NCBI RefSeq assembly: GCF_945859705.1
Contig: NC_079134.1
Location: 82,506,756 to 82,570,755, forward strand
Length of the DNA: 64,000 bases
Direction: 5' to 3'
DNA from: Episyrphus balteatus
Lineage: Eukaryota > Arthropoda > Insecta > Diptera > Syrphidae
Shown here: piece after piece, positions 1 through 20,061 of the stretch
How positions within the stretch are numbered: the stretch's first letter is position 1
Layout of the letters: every line of letters begins with the position of its first letter
Notes under the pieces: model-generated
Seen by the model: the letters and a program-made list of their open reading frames with translations, nothing else
The model's database searches: none
Told to the model about the DNA's origin: nothing
Position numbers and translations under genes: made by a program

Positions 1-3
1 AAG

Positions 4-203
4 NNNNNNNNNNNNNNNNNNNNNNNNNNNNNNNNNNNNNNNNNNNNNNNNNNNNNNNNNNNNNNNNNNNNNNNNNNNNNNNNNNNNNNNNNNNNNNNNN
101 NNNNNNNNNNNNNNNNNNNNNNNNNNNNNNNNNNNNNNNNNNNNNNNNNNNNNNNNNNNNNNNNNNNNNNNNNNNNNNNNNNNNNNNNNNNNNNNNNNNN
201 NNN
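4..203. other. Assembly gap (200 N)
   Basis: A run of exactly 200 N, the same size as the gap at 53106-53305, so probably a placeholder of unknown true length. It cuts into a family C element whose ORF1 continues to its right. Confidence 0.99.
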
Positions 204-926
204 GTGCCAGGTACATGGTTTATGGATGATGTTCTTTCCAATTCCACACAGAGGCAGCACTTAGGCTGGTTTTTGCAGTCCTTCTTTTTATGACCCTTTT
301 CCCCGCATTGGATGCATAGTCCTTGCCCCTTTCTGTCCGGATTTGGACAGGACGACTGTTTGTGTCCATATCCGAAACATTTGAAGCAGCGTGGGACTTC
401 GGTTCTCTGTCTGATTCGGCAGTGTGTCCAGCCAATTTTAACTGTGCTGGCCTTCAGCATTTCTTCGGCGGCTTGAGCATTCACCCTGATAATGGCCATC
501 TTCAGAGATCTGTTGTTTTTACTAGTGATCCCTATTTCCAGCTCTGTTATGGAGTCTGTACATTTTTTGCGGATTGCTTCCTGGACCTCTTCTACCGTGG
601 TTAGTTCGTCAAGGTCCTTAATCTCGAGTGAAATCATATGTTGGAGGTTTTTGACGACGGCTTTTTCTCCCAGAATTTCCTTTAGGCAGTTTCCAAAGGC
701 TGTCTTGTTTTTTGTTTTCGCCCCGAGCTCTACCAAGACCTCTCCCTTTTTGGTTTCGCGAATCTTTTTGACAACTGTTTCTGTCGCGTCTGGATTGGCC
801 TTGTTCCGAATTTCTCTCAAGATGCCGGAGTAGGTTTCCTCTCCCATCGGCTTGATAAGAATAGCTCCCGGGTTCTTCTGTTTTCCACTTGCTTTGGTAG
901 TTGGGTTACCTTTATTCTTGTTCGTC
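204..926 (-). mobile_element. Family C LINE copy C0 (R1 clade), ORF1 portion, cut by gap
   Basis: This matches 23297-24052 of copy Cb almost base for base, apart from a 33-bp deletion near 859 in the lysine/arginine-rich part of ORF1. It runs into the gap on its 3' side. On its 5' side it stops at 926 against a short AAT run, at exactly the junction where Cb stops. The shared truncation point shows that C0 and Cb are duplicates of one insertion, not independent insertions. Confidence 0.85.
204..926 (-). CDS. ORF1 (gag-like, zinc knuckle) fragment of LINE copy C0
   Basis: Minus-strand reading gives the C-terminal half of a LINE ORF1, the nucleic-acid-binding protein that coats element RNA. 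Two CX2CX4HX4C knuckles are visible (reverse complement of roughly 290-410), and the start of a third Cys/His cluster lies near 230. Upstream is a basic, lysine-rich segment shortened by an in-frame 33-bp (11-codon) deletion relative to copy Cb. There is no native start codon: the 5' part of the gene was lost at the truncation point (926), and the 3' end lies in the gap. It is a fragment and is unlikely to be expressed as a functional protein. Confidence 0.75.
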
Positions 927-939
927 AATAATAATAATA

Positions 940-942
<3 letters not shown>
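927..942. repeat. Short (AAT)n between two family C copies
   Basis: Five AAT units separate the truncated 5' end of C0 from the poly(T) (the 3' poly(A) tail on the minus strand) of Ca. The same junction at 24053-24077 has about eight units, so only the repeat length differs between the duplicates. Confidence 0.9.
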
Positions 943-994
<52 letters not shown>

Positions 995-1238
995 ACTTGT
1001 GGAGGAATGCGTTACGCACCATAAGGAGGTATCCATACCTCCCCGTGTGTCGGACTCACCACCAAGGAAAAAATGTTAAAACCTTATAATGGCATACCGA
1101 CTAAACCTCCAAAAGTGTCACGAAGAACCCCCCCTCGGGACCACGGGATTGCACTTCTTCAAGAGGGGGTGCTGTTGTAGCGCCCATTCTGGGCTCACGT
1201 CTTGTAGCGGGATCTTTTCTTCATCTGCTTTCTTCGTT

Positions 1239-1420
1239 CCTAGGTTAGGGAGGGTTAGGTTAGGTAGGAAATCTTAGGATTAGGTTAGGTTTAGGTTAGA
1301 TTAGTTGGGTTTCGTTAGTTTAAATTAGTCTTTATTAGGTGAAGTTAGGTGACGTTAGTAGAAGTTGGTTTGGTTAGATTTAATTAGGTTAGTTGGTTAA
1401 TAGGTTAGGAAAGATTAGGA
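1239..1420 (-). repeat. Degenerate TTAGG (telomere-like) tract in 3' UTR of Ca
   Basis: On the plus strand this stretch is a string of GGTTA/TTAGG units and close variants, seen in the element's own orientation as CCTAA units. It spans the end of ORF2 (stop near 1405) and the proximal 3' UTR. TTAGG is the canonical insect telomere repeat. The tract is present in every C copy that has a 3' end. Confidence 0.75.
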
Positions 1421-3069
1421 ACGCGGAACTGTTCTTCTTCCATCTTCTTGATTCTGAGGACCTGGTTGGTGTATTTACAGGTCTCATTCCAATTATGTTG
1501 GCTAGTTAGCATCTTCTCGACTATATTTTCTGGAGTGATGGTGCCAATGCTTCTCTCCAGTTCTTCTCTTTGTGCTGCCCATCTGCTGCAGGCGAAGAAG
1601 GTATGTTGTGCATCGTCTTCTTGGGAGTCCCCGTACTGGCATGCTGGACTACTTGATTTGCCGATCTTGTGGAGAAATGCGTTGAAGTAACCGTGTCCGG
1701 TGAGTAACTGGGTGACGTAATAATTAACCTCACCGTGTTTCCGGTCTTTCCACTAAGCCACATTTCTGATCAGCCTCGCTGTCCATCGTCCTCTGCTTTC
1801 TGCACACCAACGCTCTTGCCACTTCTGTATGGTCAGCTGCTTCGCCTCTTCTGCTGCCGCTTCCACTCCCATTTCCGCCTTCTTGTCGTAGACGTACTTC
1901 CTTTCTGTCGCTAGGAGATCGATAGGGGTCACTCCAGCGATTACAAGGACAGCTGGTTCCGACACCGTTCGATAAGAGCTTGCCACGCGTAGAGCTCCGC
2001 ATCTTTGTACTGCTGCCATCTGCTTTCGGTACTTCTCTTGCTTAAGTGCGTCCGCCCATATTTCGCTGCCATACAGAAGGATGGAATGTGTTGTCGCCAT
2101 CAGTAGCTTCCGCTTACTGGCCGTTGGTCCCCCCACGTTCGCCATCAGTCTGCTCAGTGATGTGGTAGTTTTTGATGCTCTTTCCGTTGCTGCCTTTATT
2201 TGTTGCCAGTAGGTTAGCTTTGTGTCGAGCCTCAGTCCCAAGTACTTCACTGCCGCGCTGCTTCTTATTACTTCGTCCCCAATTTGGAAGTCCATTTGTG
2301 TAGGAATCCTCTTCTTCGTCAGAAGAACTATCTCTGTTTTTTCCGTGGCTAGGCTGATTCCATGCTCTTCCATCCATGAATTTGTCCGTCGCATGACCTG
2401 GTTCAGCTTTCTTTGCGCGCTATCGGTGTTTCGCTATCGTAATCACCGCGGCGATGTCGTCAGCATAGCCAACCAGGAAGGCATCGTCAGGCATCTCCAT
2501 GCGAAGGATATCATCATAGGAGATGTTCCACAGGTCTGGTCCTAAGATTGACCCCTGCGCTGCCCCAGATGTGACTTCCTTCCTTCGCTGGCCTTCTGCG
2601 GTCTCGTAGATCAGCTCTCGATCCCTGAGATAGTTCTTCACCATCCGTAGCAGATAAGCAGGAACGTGGAATCTCCATTCGAGCGCATGTAAAATATCGC
2701 TCCACCTGGCCGAGTTAAAGGCGTTTCGAACATCCAGCGTTGCCAGCAAGACGATCTCCTTCGAGTAGTGGTTTCTTTGTTGGGCAATTTGGACTGCGTG
2801 CACTACTTCTTGTATTGCTCCGATAGTAGAGCGGCCTCTCCGGAAACCGTACTGTCTCTCTGATAGATCGCCCGACGCTTGTACTGCTGCTGAGAGCCGC
2901 GGTTTCAAAAGCTTTTCAAAGAGTTTCCCCGCAGTGTCTAGCATGCACAGAGGTCTGTATGCCGATGGGGAATCCGGGTCTCCTTTGCCTTTGCTGATGA
3001 GCACGAGTCGTTGTTTCTTCCAGCTCTTAGGGAAGACGCCTTCTATTAGGAAGCTGTTAAACATGTTCA
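1405..3069 (-). pseudogene. ORF2 fragment (reverse transcriptase and C-terminal domain) of Ca
   Basis: Minus-strand RT remnant. Its visible motifs are the fingers segment near 3000 (PSAYRPLCMLDTAGK), motif A (LDVRNAFNS) near 2730, motif B (AAQGSILGPDLWN) near 2540 and motif C (GYADD) near 2480. GPDLWN after the QGS motif is typical of the R1 clade. A one-base insertion between about 2429 and 2440 shifts the frame just after motif C. A TAG at 1753-1755 replaces a Glu codon present in copies Cd and Ce. The endonuclease domain is absent because of the 5' truncation. Copy Cc carries the same lesions, so this is a dead copy duplicated at the DNA level. Confidence 0.88.
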
Positions 3070-3072
3070 CAT

Positions 3073-4200
<1,128 letters not shown>

Positions 4201-4215
4201 AACCCATAAATTAAA

Positions 4216-7200
4216 ATGGAGACTCACAACGAAAGAACCTTAGACAGATTGCCGCTGCCCGAAGTCGTCGGGGCACCACCTGGAGCCAACGCTGGGGGTG
4301 ACAGCATGCGAACCGTTGGTGATCAGATTTCAGTGAGAAATCTGATCGGGTTACCCGAAGAAGCAACTCACAACAACAATAGCCCATCAATGCAAATTAC
4401 AGAACACCAACCGCCTGTTTTACGTGCTTTGTCGAGGAATACCACGACAACCACACAAACAGGTCTACCAAGGCAACGTATTAAATGGACACCTGAAATG
4501 AATAAAAGTGTTATACGTTGCTACTTCATAGCTACTAAAATAGAAACCGAAATGCATGTATATAGACCACAAATGAGATCCCTGTTTTTGCAACAGTTCC
4601 CAGACCTGTCAAGGATCACAGAGCAAAATCTTGCCGATAGAAAGAGGGCTATTATGACTAAACAACTCCTCACAATGCCAGAAATTCAAGAAGTGAAACA
4701 ACAAGCTGAACACCACTTAACTGCTCACATACAAACAGAGCACACTGAGCAACACGAAGATTTACCCGCAGCAAGCATACATGAATCTGAGGCGGATGAA
4801 GCAGCGGAAAACAACACACACAGCCCATCTGTAGTGGGGGAACCAACATCTAACACCAATGAAGATAGGGAAAATGTTCCTAATCCTAATACTGATGTTG
4901 TGAGTGCGCTCCGCGAAAATTTCAGAGCAGCACTTACAATATACGAAAATAGTGACCCCCTGCTGAGAGATGGAATTCCGAGACTTTACAACAACAACAA
5001 AGTCAATGAGCTCGCTGAAATGGTAAACATCCACATTCTGCCTAACTACCTTCCAACAGCAACGAATATTGAGCAGCTTCATTGCCTCATATACATCTCT
5101 GCAGTCGCTGTTGTTAGAACAATGGGGAAACGAATGTTGACAGGAGGAAGATCCCCATCCCAGAATTCTGCTGATACAACACCTCGATGGGAACGCCGGC
5201 TTACCCACAAAATAAACAAGATCAGGCAAGAGCTAGGCAGAATTACAGCTTATGCTAGTGGAGTAAGATCAAAGCAAGTCATCAGGCGTATTAAACATAT
5301 AATATCACCAACCCCAATAAGAAACTTAACATCAGACCTAGTAACGGACATCAAGGATAGAAAAACGCAGCAACTTGCATCATATGCAAAAAGACTCGCG
5401 AGATTTAAGAAATGCCGAGCTCGGAAACTTCAAAATCAATTTTTTAGAAGAAACCAAAGACAGTTCTACCGTCAAATGGAAGATCCGCAAGCGATCAATA
5501 ACTCTACTCTTCCACCCATGGAGCAAGTTGTAGAATTCTGGAAAGATGTTTGGAGCAAACCAAAAAGTATCAACTTAGAAACAGCATGGATAGCTGAAGA
5601 AGATGAAGATAGTTGTAACTTTAGCGAGATGCTAAGTACCAACATTACTCCGGATGAAGTAAGAGAAGCAATAAGAGAAACTAGCAATTGGAAGTCAGCC
5701 GGCCCCGATAAAGTACAAAACATATGGCTCAAGAAGCTGACAACGTCTCATATTTACATTGCCAAATTTTTTACTGACCTGCTGGTAGAACCTGAAAGAA
5801 TTCCAACATTTTTGATGACTGGAAACACATTTCTTATATCAAAAGGGACCAATTCATCAGATCCAGCGAATTTCAGACCTATCACATGTCTTTCTACAAC
5901 ATATAAGCTCTTAACAAAAGTCATAACCAATCGCGTATATCATCACTGCACTATTAACAATATCATAACAAACGAACAAAAAGGATGCTCGAGAAACTCT
6001 ATGGGATGCAAGGAACAATTAACAATAGACTCTGTTCTAGTGCACCAAGCACTTCAAAGCAAACGCAATATTTCCATGGGGTATATCGATTACAAAAAAG
6101 CATTTGATAGCCTCCCACATCCATATTTATTGCAAATTCTCAAAACATACAGGATTGACTCTAATGTTATTCGCTTTATGGAGATTGGTATGCAGAAATG
6201 GAGTGTTAGGCTCCACTTGGGTCCTAATTCCAGCCCTCCAATTCCCATTAAATGTGGAATTTTCCAAGGAGACGCGTTCAGCCCCCTATGGTTCTGTCTG
6301 GGCATGAATCCATTGAGTAAAATGCTCAGAAAACTCAGCATTGGATTTAGCCTAAAAGCCGAAACTGGAAATCAACAAATAAACCACCTGTTGTATGTAG
6401 ATGATTTAAAGCTCTATGCGAACAACAAAGACAAGCTTTATAGAATGATAGAGCAGGTGAAAAGGTTTAGTGACGATATTGGAATGGAGTTCGGGATCGA
6501 AAAATGTAAGACCATCCACATCCAAAAAGGTAAAGTCCTAGATGACACCGATAGATTCCCTATAGATGACAACAACAGCATCGCAAACCTAATAACAGGA
6601 GAAAACTATAAGTATCTTGGTTTTACGCAACTAAGGGGAATAGCAAATGGAGAAATTAAGAATAGAGTACGAAACCAATTCGACCAAAGGAAGAGGAAAA
6701 TTCTTAAATCCCACTTGAATGCCGGAAACAAGCGTAGAGCTATCAACACCTGGGCAATTCCTGTACTGACTTACTCGTTTGGAATCGTAAAATGGTCAGT
6801 AACGGATCTTGACCAAATTTCGACATCCATCAGAACGAATTTGTCAAAACACCTTTGCCTTCATCCAAGAAGTGCAGTAGAGCGATGCTCTCTTCCGAAT
6901 GAAGACGGTGGACGAGGACTTCTGGATATCCCTAATCTTCACTACTCTCAAGTATCGAAGCTTAGAGATTATTTCAGGGAGCAAATTGATTCATCCGATA
7001 TGATCCGCACTGTGTGTCTCGCAGATAAAAACTACACTCCTTTAAATTTAAGGGAAGAAGAGTTTCAAGTTCCAAGCAACGTAAATTCAAAAGAAGAGTT
7101 GATAGGAATCTGGAAAGCCAAGACCTTACATGGTGTACACCCAGGACAAATGTACCAAAGCCACATCGATCTAATCAATTCCAATCTCTGGTTGAAAAGC

Positions 7201-7893
7201 GGCTATCTTTTTGGAGAAACTGAAGGATTCATGATCGCTATTCAGGACAAAGTAATAGCAACAAGAAACTATCGAAAGTTTATCCTGAAAGAAAACCTTA
7301 CCAGTGACGCATGTCGACGTTGCAACAACCATCCGGAAACGATAGACCACATAATCGGAGGATGTTCCTTATTAGCAGGAGTTGATTATACGGTGAGACA
7401 TAATCAAGTTGCTCAAATAGTTCATCAAATGTTGGCGAAAAAGCACAAATTAATATCGGAAATAGTACCTTATTATAAATATGAACCACTATCTGTTCTG
7501 GAAAACAACACGGCTAAACTGTATTGGGATAGATCGATCATAACTGATCGCACTATTAGAGCAAACAAACCTGATATAGTACTATTCGATAAGACTGCAA
7601 ATGTGATCAACCTATTTGATATAGCCATACCACTAAATAACAACATGCTAACAACATACAGCACAAAAGTGGGAAAATACACGGAACTTGCTGATGAGAT
7701 GCGGATGATGTACCAAGTTGAGAGAGTATCAATAACACCAATAATTATCTCAGCAACTGGATTGATTCCAAAGAGTCTCCTTGAACACCTGAAACAGCAC
7801 AGTCTTGAAAGTGCTTTACAAACAATGCAAAAATCTGTGATACTTAACACTTGCAACATCGTGCGAAGATTCCTTCAGACCAACTCCAACTAA
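4216..7893 (+). CDS. R4/Dong-type LINE polyprotein (Myb-like, RT, CCHC, restriction-like endonuclease)
   Basis: Intact 1,225-codon ORF; its ATG lies 15 nt after the predicted ribozyme. Visible parts in order: a Myb/SANT-like segment (residues about 85-150, with RIKWTPEMN and ADRKRAI); a reverse transcriptase with motif A YIDYKKAFD (D625), motif B GIFQGDAFSPLWF and motif C YVDD (D729, D730); a CX2CX8HX4C finger (C1033, C1036, H1045, C1050); and a restriction-like endonuclease signature with KPD at D1120 and FDIAIP at D1135. This order is diagnostic of RLE-type LINEs (R2/R4/Dong group). The enzyme should nick the TAA target and prime reverse transcription from the nick. The single ORF, absence of an APE domain and TAA target favour R4/Dong over R2. 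All catalytic residues are present, so this copy may be functional. Confidence 0.93.
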   Translation: METHNERTLDRLPLPEVVGAPPGANAGGDSMRTVGDQISVRNLIGLPEEATHNNNSPSMQITEHQPPVLRALSRNTTTTTQTGLPRQRIKWTPEMNKSVIRCYFIATKIETEMHVYRPQMRSLFLQQFPDLSRITEQNLADRKRAIMTKQLLTMPEIQEVKQQAEHHLTAHIQTEHTEQHEDLPAASIHESEADEAAENNTHSPSVVGEPTSNTNEDRENVPNPNTDVVSALRENFRAALTIYENSDPLLRDGIPRLYNNNKVNELAEMVNIHILPNYLPTATNIEQLHCLIYISAVAVVRTMGKRMLTGGRSPSQNSADTTPRWERRLTHKINKIRQELGRITAYASGVRSKQVIRRIKHIISPTPIRNLTSDLVTDIKDRKTQQLASYAKRLARFKKCRARKLQNQFFRRNQRQFYRQMEDPQAINNSTLPPMEQVVEFWKDVWSKPKSINLETAWIAEEDEDSCNFSEMLSTNITPDEVREAIRETSNWKSAGPDKVQNIWLKKLTTSHIYIAKFFTDLLVEPERIPTFLMTGNTFLISKGTNSSDPANFRPITCLSTTYKLLTKVITNRVYHHCTINNIITNEQKGCSRNSMGCKEQLTIDSVLVHQALQSKRNISMGYIDYKKAFDSLPHPYLLQILKTYRIDSNVIRFMEIGMQKWSVRLHLGPNSSPPIPIKCGIFQGDAFSPLWFCLGMNPLSKMLRKLSIGFSLKAETGNQQINHLLYVDDLKLYANNKDKLYRMIEQVKRFSDDIGMEFGIEKCKTIHIQKGKVLDDTDRFPIDDNNSIANLITGENYKYLGFTQLRGIANGEIKNRVRNQFDQRKRKILKSHLNAGNKRRAINTWAIPVLTYSFGIVKWSVTDLDQISTSIRTNLSKHLCLHPRSAVERCSLPNEDGGRGLLDIPNLHYSQVSKLRDYFREQIDSSDMIRTVCLADKNYTPLNLREEEFQVPSNVNSKEELIGIWKAKTLHGVHPGQMYQSHIDLINSNLWLKSGYLFGETEGFMIAIQDKVIATRNYRKFILKENLTSDACRRCNNHPETIDHIIGGCSLLAGVDYTVRHNQVAQIVHQMLAKKHKLISEIVPYYKYEPLSVLENNTAKLYWDRSIITDRTIRANKPDIVLFDKTANVINLFDIAIPLNNNMLTTYSTKVGKYTELADEMRMMYQVERVSITPIIISATGLIPKSLLEHLKQHSLESALQTMQKSVILNTCNIVRRFLQTNSN

Positions 7894-7894
7894 C

Positions 7895-9684
<1,790 letters not shown>

Positions 9685-9699
9685 AACCCATAAATTAAA

Positions 9700-12600
9700 A
9701 TGGAGACTCACAACGAAAGAACCTTAGACAGATTGCCGCTGCCCGAAGTCGTCGGGGCACCACCTGGAGCCAACGCTGGGGGTGACAGCATGCGAACCGT
9801 TGGTGATCAGATTCCAGTGAGAAATCTGATCGGGTTACCCGAAGAAGCAACTCACAACAACAATAGCCCATCAATGCAAATTACAGAACACCAACCGCCT
9901 GTTTTACGTGCTTTGTCGAGGAATACCACGACAACCACACAAACAGGTCTACCAAGGCAACGTATTAAATGGACACCTGAAATGAATAAAAGTGTTATAC
10001 GTTGCTACTTCATAGCTACTAAAATAGAAACCGAAATGCATGTATATAGACCACAAATGAGATCCCTGTTTTTGCAACAGTTCCCAGACCTGTCAAGGAT
10101 CACAGAGCAAAATCTTGCCGATAGAAAGAGGGCTATTATGACTAAACAACTCCTCACAATGCCAGAAATTCAAGAAGTGAAACAACAAGCTGAACACCAC
10201 TTAACTGCTCACATACAAACAGAGCACACTGAGCAACACGAAGATTTACCCGCAGCAAGCATACATGAATCTGAGGCGGATGAAGCAGCGGAAAACAACA
10301 CACACAGCCCATCTGTAGTGGGGGAACCAACATCTAACACCAATGAAGATAGGGAAAATGTTCCTAATCCTAATACTGATGTTGTGAGTGCGCTCCGCGA
10401 AAATTTCAGAGCAGCACTTACAATATACGAAAATAGTGACCCCCTGCTGAGAGATGGAATTCCGAGACTTTACAACAACAACAAAGTCAATGAGCTCGCT
10501 GAAATGGTAAACATCCACATTCTGCCTAACTACCTTCCAACAGCAACGAATATTGAGCAGCTTCATTGCCTCATATACATCTCTGCAGTCGCTGTTGTTA
10601 GAACAATGGGGAAACGAATGTTGACAGGAGGAAGATCCCCATCCCAGAATTCTGCTGATACAACACCTCGATGGGAACGCCGGCTTACCCACAAAATAAA
10701 CAAGATCAGGCAAGAGCTAGGCAGAATTACAGCTTATGCTAGTGGAGTAAGATCAAAGCAAGTCATCAGGCGTATTAAACATATAATATCACCAACCCCA
10801 ATAAGAAACTTAACATCAGACCTAGTAACGGACATCAAGGATAGAAAAACGCAGCAACTTGCATCATATGCAAAAAGACTCGCGAGATTTAAGAAATGCC
10901 GAGCTCGGAAACTTCAAAATCAATTTTTTAGAAGAAACCAAAGACAGTTCTACCGTCAAATGGAAGATCCGCAAGCGATCAATAACTCTACTCTTCCACC
11001 CATGGAGCAAGTTGTAGAATTCTGGAAAGATGTTTGGAGCAAACCAAAAAGTATCAACTTAGAAACAGCATGGATAGCTGAAGAAGATGAAGATAGTTGT
11101 AACTTTAGCGAGATGCTAAGTACCAACATTACTCCGGATGAAGTAAGAGAAGCAATAAGAGAAACTAGCAATTGGAAGTCAGCCGGCCCCGATAAAGTAC
11201 AAAACATATGGCTCAAGAAGCTGACAACGTCTCATATTTACATTGCCAAATTTTTTACTGACCTGCTGGTAGAACCTGAAAGAATTCCAACATTTTTGAT
11301 GACTGGAAACACATTTCTTATATCAAAAGGGACCAATTCATCAGATCCAGCGAATTTCAGACCTATCACATGTCTTTCTACAACATATAAGCTCTTAACA
11401 AAAGTCATAACCAATCGCGTATATCATCACTGCACTATTAACAATATCATAACAAACGAACAAAAAGGATGCTCGAGAAACTCTATGGGATGCAAGGAAC
11501 AATTAACAATAGACTCTGTTCTAGTGCACCAAGCACTTCAAAGCAAACGCAATATTTCCATGGGGTATATCGATTACAAAAAAGCATTTGATAGCCTCCC
11601 ACATCCATATTTATTGCAAATTCTCAAAACATACAGGATTGACTCTAATGTTATTCGCTTTATGGAGATTGGTATGCAGAAATGGAGTGTTAGGCTCCAC
11701 TTGGGTCCTAATTCCAGCCCTCCAATTCCCATTAAATGTGGAATTTTCCAAGGAGACGCGTTCAGCCCCCTATGGTTCTGTCTGGGCATGAATCCATTGA
11801 GTAAAATGCTCAGAAAACTCAGCATTGGATTTAGCCTAAAAGCCGAAACTGGAAATCAACAAATAAACCACCTGTTGTATGTAGATGATTTAAAGCTCTA
11901 TGCGAACAACAAAGACAAGCTTTATAGAATGATAGAGCAGGTGAAAAGGTTTAGTGACGATATTGGAATGGAGTTCGGGATCGAAAAATGTAAGACCATC
12001 CACATCCAAAAAGGTCAAGTCCTAGATGACACCGATAGATTCCCTATAGATGACAACAACAGCATCGCAAACCTAATAACAGGAGAAAACTATAAGTATC
12101 TTGGTTTTACGCAACTAAGGGGAATAGCAAATGGAGAAATTAAGAATAGAGTACGAAACCAATTCGACCAAAGGAAGAGGAAAATTCTTAAATCCCACTT
12201 GAATGCCGGAAACAAGCGTAGAGCTATCAACACCTGGGCAATTCCTGTACTGACTTACTCGTTTGGAATCGTAAAATGGTCAGTAACGGATCTTGACCAA
12301 ATTTCGACATCCATCAGAACGAATTTGTCAAAACACCTTTGCCTTCATCCAAGAAGTGCAGTAGAGCGATGCTCTCTTCCGAATGAAGACGGTGGACGAG
12401 GACTTCTGGATATCCCTAATCTTCACTACTCTCAAGTATCGAAGCTTAGAGATTATTTCAGGGAGCAAATTGATTCATCCGATATGATCCGCACTGTGTG
12501 TCTCGCAGATAAAAACTACACTCCTTTAAATTTAAGGGAAGAAGAGTTTCAAGTTCCAAGCAACGTAAATTCAAAAGAAGAGTTGATAGGAATCTGGAAA

Positions 12601-13377
12601 GCCAAGACCTTACATGGTGTACACCCAGGACAAATGTACCAAAGCCACATCGATCTAATCAATTCCAATCTCTGGTTGAAAAGCGGCTATCTTTTTGGAG
12701 AAACTGAAGGATTCATGATCGCTATTCAGGACAAAGTAATAGCAACAAGAAACTATCGAAAGTTTATCCTGAAAGAAAACCTTACCAGTGACGCATGTCG
12801 ACGTTGCAACAACCATCCGGAAACGATAGACCACATAATCGGAGGATGTTCCTTATTAGCAGGAGTTGATTATACGGTGAGACATAATCAAGTTGCTCAA
12901 ATAGTTCATCAAATGTTGGCGAAAAAGCACAAATTAATATCGGAAATAGTACCTTATTATAAATATGAACCACTATCTGTTCTGGAAAACAACACGGCTA
13001 AACTGTATTGGGATAGATCGATCATAACTGATCGCACTATTAGAGCAAACAAACCTGATATAGTACTATTCGATAAGACTGCAAATGTGATCAACCTATT
13101 TGATATAGCCATACCACTAAATAACAACATGCTAACAACATACAGCACAAAAGTGGGAAAATACACGGAACTTGCTGATGAGATGCGGATGATGTACCAA
13201 GTTGAGAGAGTATCAATAACACCAATAATTATCTCAGCAACTGGATTGATTCCAAAGAGTCTCCTTGAACACCTGAAACAGCACAGTCTTGAAAGTGCTT
13301 TACAAACAATGCAAAAATCTGTGATACTTAACACTTGCAACATCGTGCGAAGATTCCTTCAGACCAACTCCAACTAA
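9700..13377 (+). CDS. R4/Dong-type LINE polyprotein, copy A2
   Basis: Intact 1,225-codon ORF with the same domain order as A1: Myb-like N-terminus, RT with YVDD, CX2CX8HX4C finger, and an endonuclease with PD and D(I)A(I)P residues. It differs from A1 at two residues, Pro instead of Ser at 39 and Gln instead of Lys at 773. Neither lies in a recognised catalytic motif, so I cannot say which residue is ancestral. Residue 773 lies shortly after motif C, in a charged loop following the EKCKTIHIQKG segment. Both observed substitutions change the protein. Confidence 0.93.
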   Translation: METHNERTLDRLPLPEVVGAPPGANAGGDSMRTVGDQIPVRNLIGLPEEATHNNNSPSMQITEHQPPVLRALSRNTTTTTQTGLPRQRIKWTPEMNKSVIRCYFIATKIETEMHVYRPQMRSLFLQQFPDLSRITEQNLADRKRAIMTKQLLTMPEIQEVKQQAEHHLTAHIQTEHTEQHEDLPAASIHESEADEAAENNTHSPSVVGEPTSNTNEDRENVPNPNTDVVSALRENFRAALTIYENSDPLLRDGIPRLYNNNKVNELAEMVNIHILPNYLPTATNIEQLHCLIYISAVAVVRTMGKRMLTGGRSPSQNSADTTPRWERRLTHKINKIRQELGRITAYASGVRSKQVIRRIKHIISPTPIRNLTSDLVTDIKDRKTQQLASYAKRLARFKKCRARKLQNQFFRRNQRQFYRQMEDPQAINNSTLPPMEQVVEFWKDVWSKPKSINLETAWIAEEDEDSCNFSEMLSTNITPDEVREAIRETSNWKSAGPDKVQNIWLKKLTTSHIYIAKFFTDLLVEPERIPTFLMTGNTFLISKGTNSSDPANFRPITCLSTTYKLLTKVITNRVYHHCTINNIITNEQKGCSRNSMGCKEQLTIDSVLVHQALQSKRNISMGYIDYKKAFDSLPHPYLLQILKTYRIDSNVIRFMEIGMQKWSVRLHLGPNSSPPIPIKCGIFQGDAFSPLWFCLGMNPLSKMLRKLSIGFSLKAETGNQQINHLLYVDDLKLYANNKDKLYRMIEQVKRFSDDIGMEFGIEKCKTIHIQKGQVLDDTDRFPIDDNNSIANLITGENYKYLGFTQLRGIANGEIKNRVRNQFDQRKRKILKSHLNAGNKRRAINTWAIPVLTYSFGIVKWSVTDLDQISTSIRTNLSKHLCLHPRSAVERCSLPNEDGGRGLLDIPNLHYSQVSKLRDYFREQIDSSDMIRTVCLADKNYTPLNLREEEFQVPSNVNSKEELIGIWKAKTLHGVHPGQMYQSHIDLINSNLWLKSGYLFGETEGFMIAIQDKVIATRNYRKFILKENLTSDACRRCNNHPETIDHIIGGCSLLAGVDYTVRHNQVAQIVHQMLAKKHKLISEIVPYYKYEPLSVLENNTAKLYWDRSIITDRTIRANKPDIVLFDKTANVINLFDIAIPLNNNMLTTYSTKVGKYTELADEMRMMYQVERVSITPIIISATGLIPKSLLEHLKQHSLESALQTMQKSVILNTCNIVRRFLQTNSN

Positions 13378-13378
13378 C

Positions 13379-19798
<6,420 letters not shown>

Positions 19799-19828
19799 TT
19801 TTTTTTTTTTACTTTACTTGTGGAGGAA

Positions 19829-19992
19829 TGCGTTACGCACCATAAGGAGGTATCCATACCTCCCCGTGTGTCGGACTCACCACCAAGGAAAAAATGTTAA
19901 AACCTTATAATGGCATACCGACTAAACCTCCAAAAGTGTCACGAAGAACCCCCCCCCTCGGGACCACGGGATTGCACTTCTTCAAGAGGGGG
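19829..19992 (-). promoter_or_regulatory. 3' UTR stem-loop cluster of family C
   Basis: Three inverted repeats precede the poly(A) tail. They are TGCG-TTA-CGCA (19829-19839), GGAGGTAT-CC-ATACCTCC (19846-19863) and a 7-bp stem CCCCCTC 19953-19959 with GAGGGGG 19986-19992. The same set is found in Ca, Cc, Cd and Ce. They are good candidates for RT binding or RNA stability elements, but the function is inferred only from position and conservation. Confidence 0.6.
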
Positions 19993-20061
19993 TGCTGTTG
20001 TACGGCCCATTCTGGGCTCACGTCTTGTGGCGAGATCTTTTCTTCCTCTGCTTTCTTCGTT

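Noticed and set aside
1239..1420. A genuine chromosome-end telomere array
   Set aside because: Short, degenerate, internal to the element and repeated at the same place in every C copy, so it is element sequence and not a telomere.
4762..5229. Antisense 155-codon frame within the A1 ORF (also 10246-10713 in A2) and other minus-strand frames over A and B
   Set aside because: Shadow frames opposite the well-supported RT polyprotein, with no recognisable domain.
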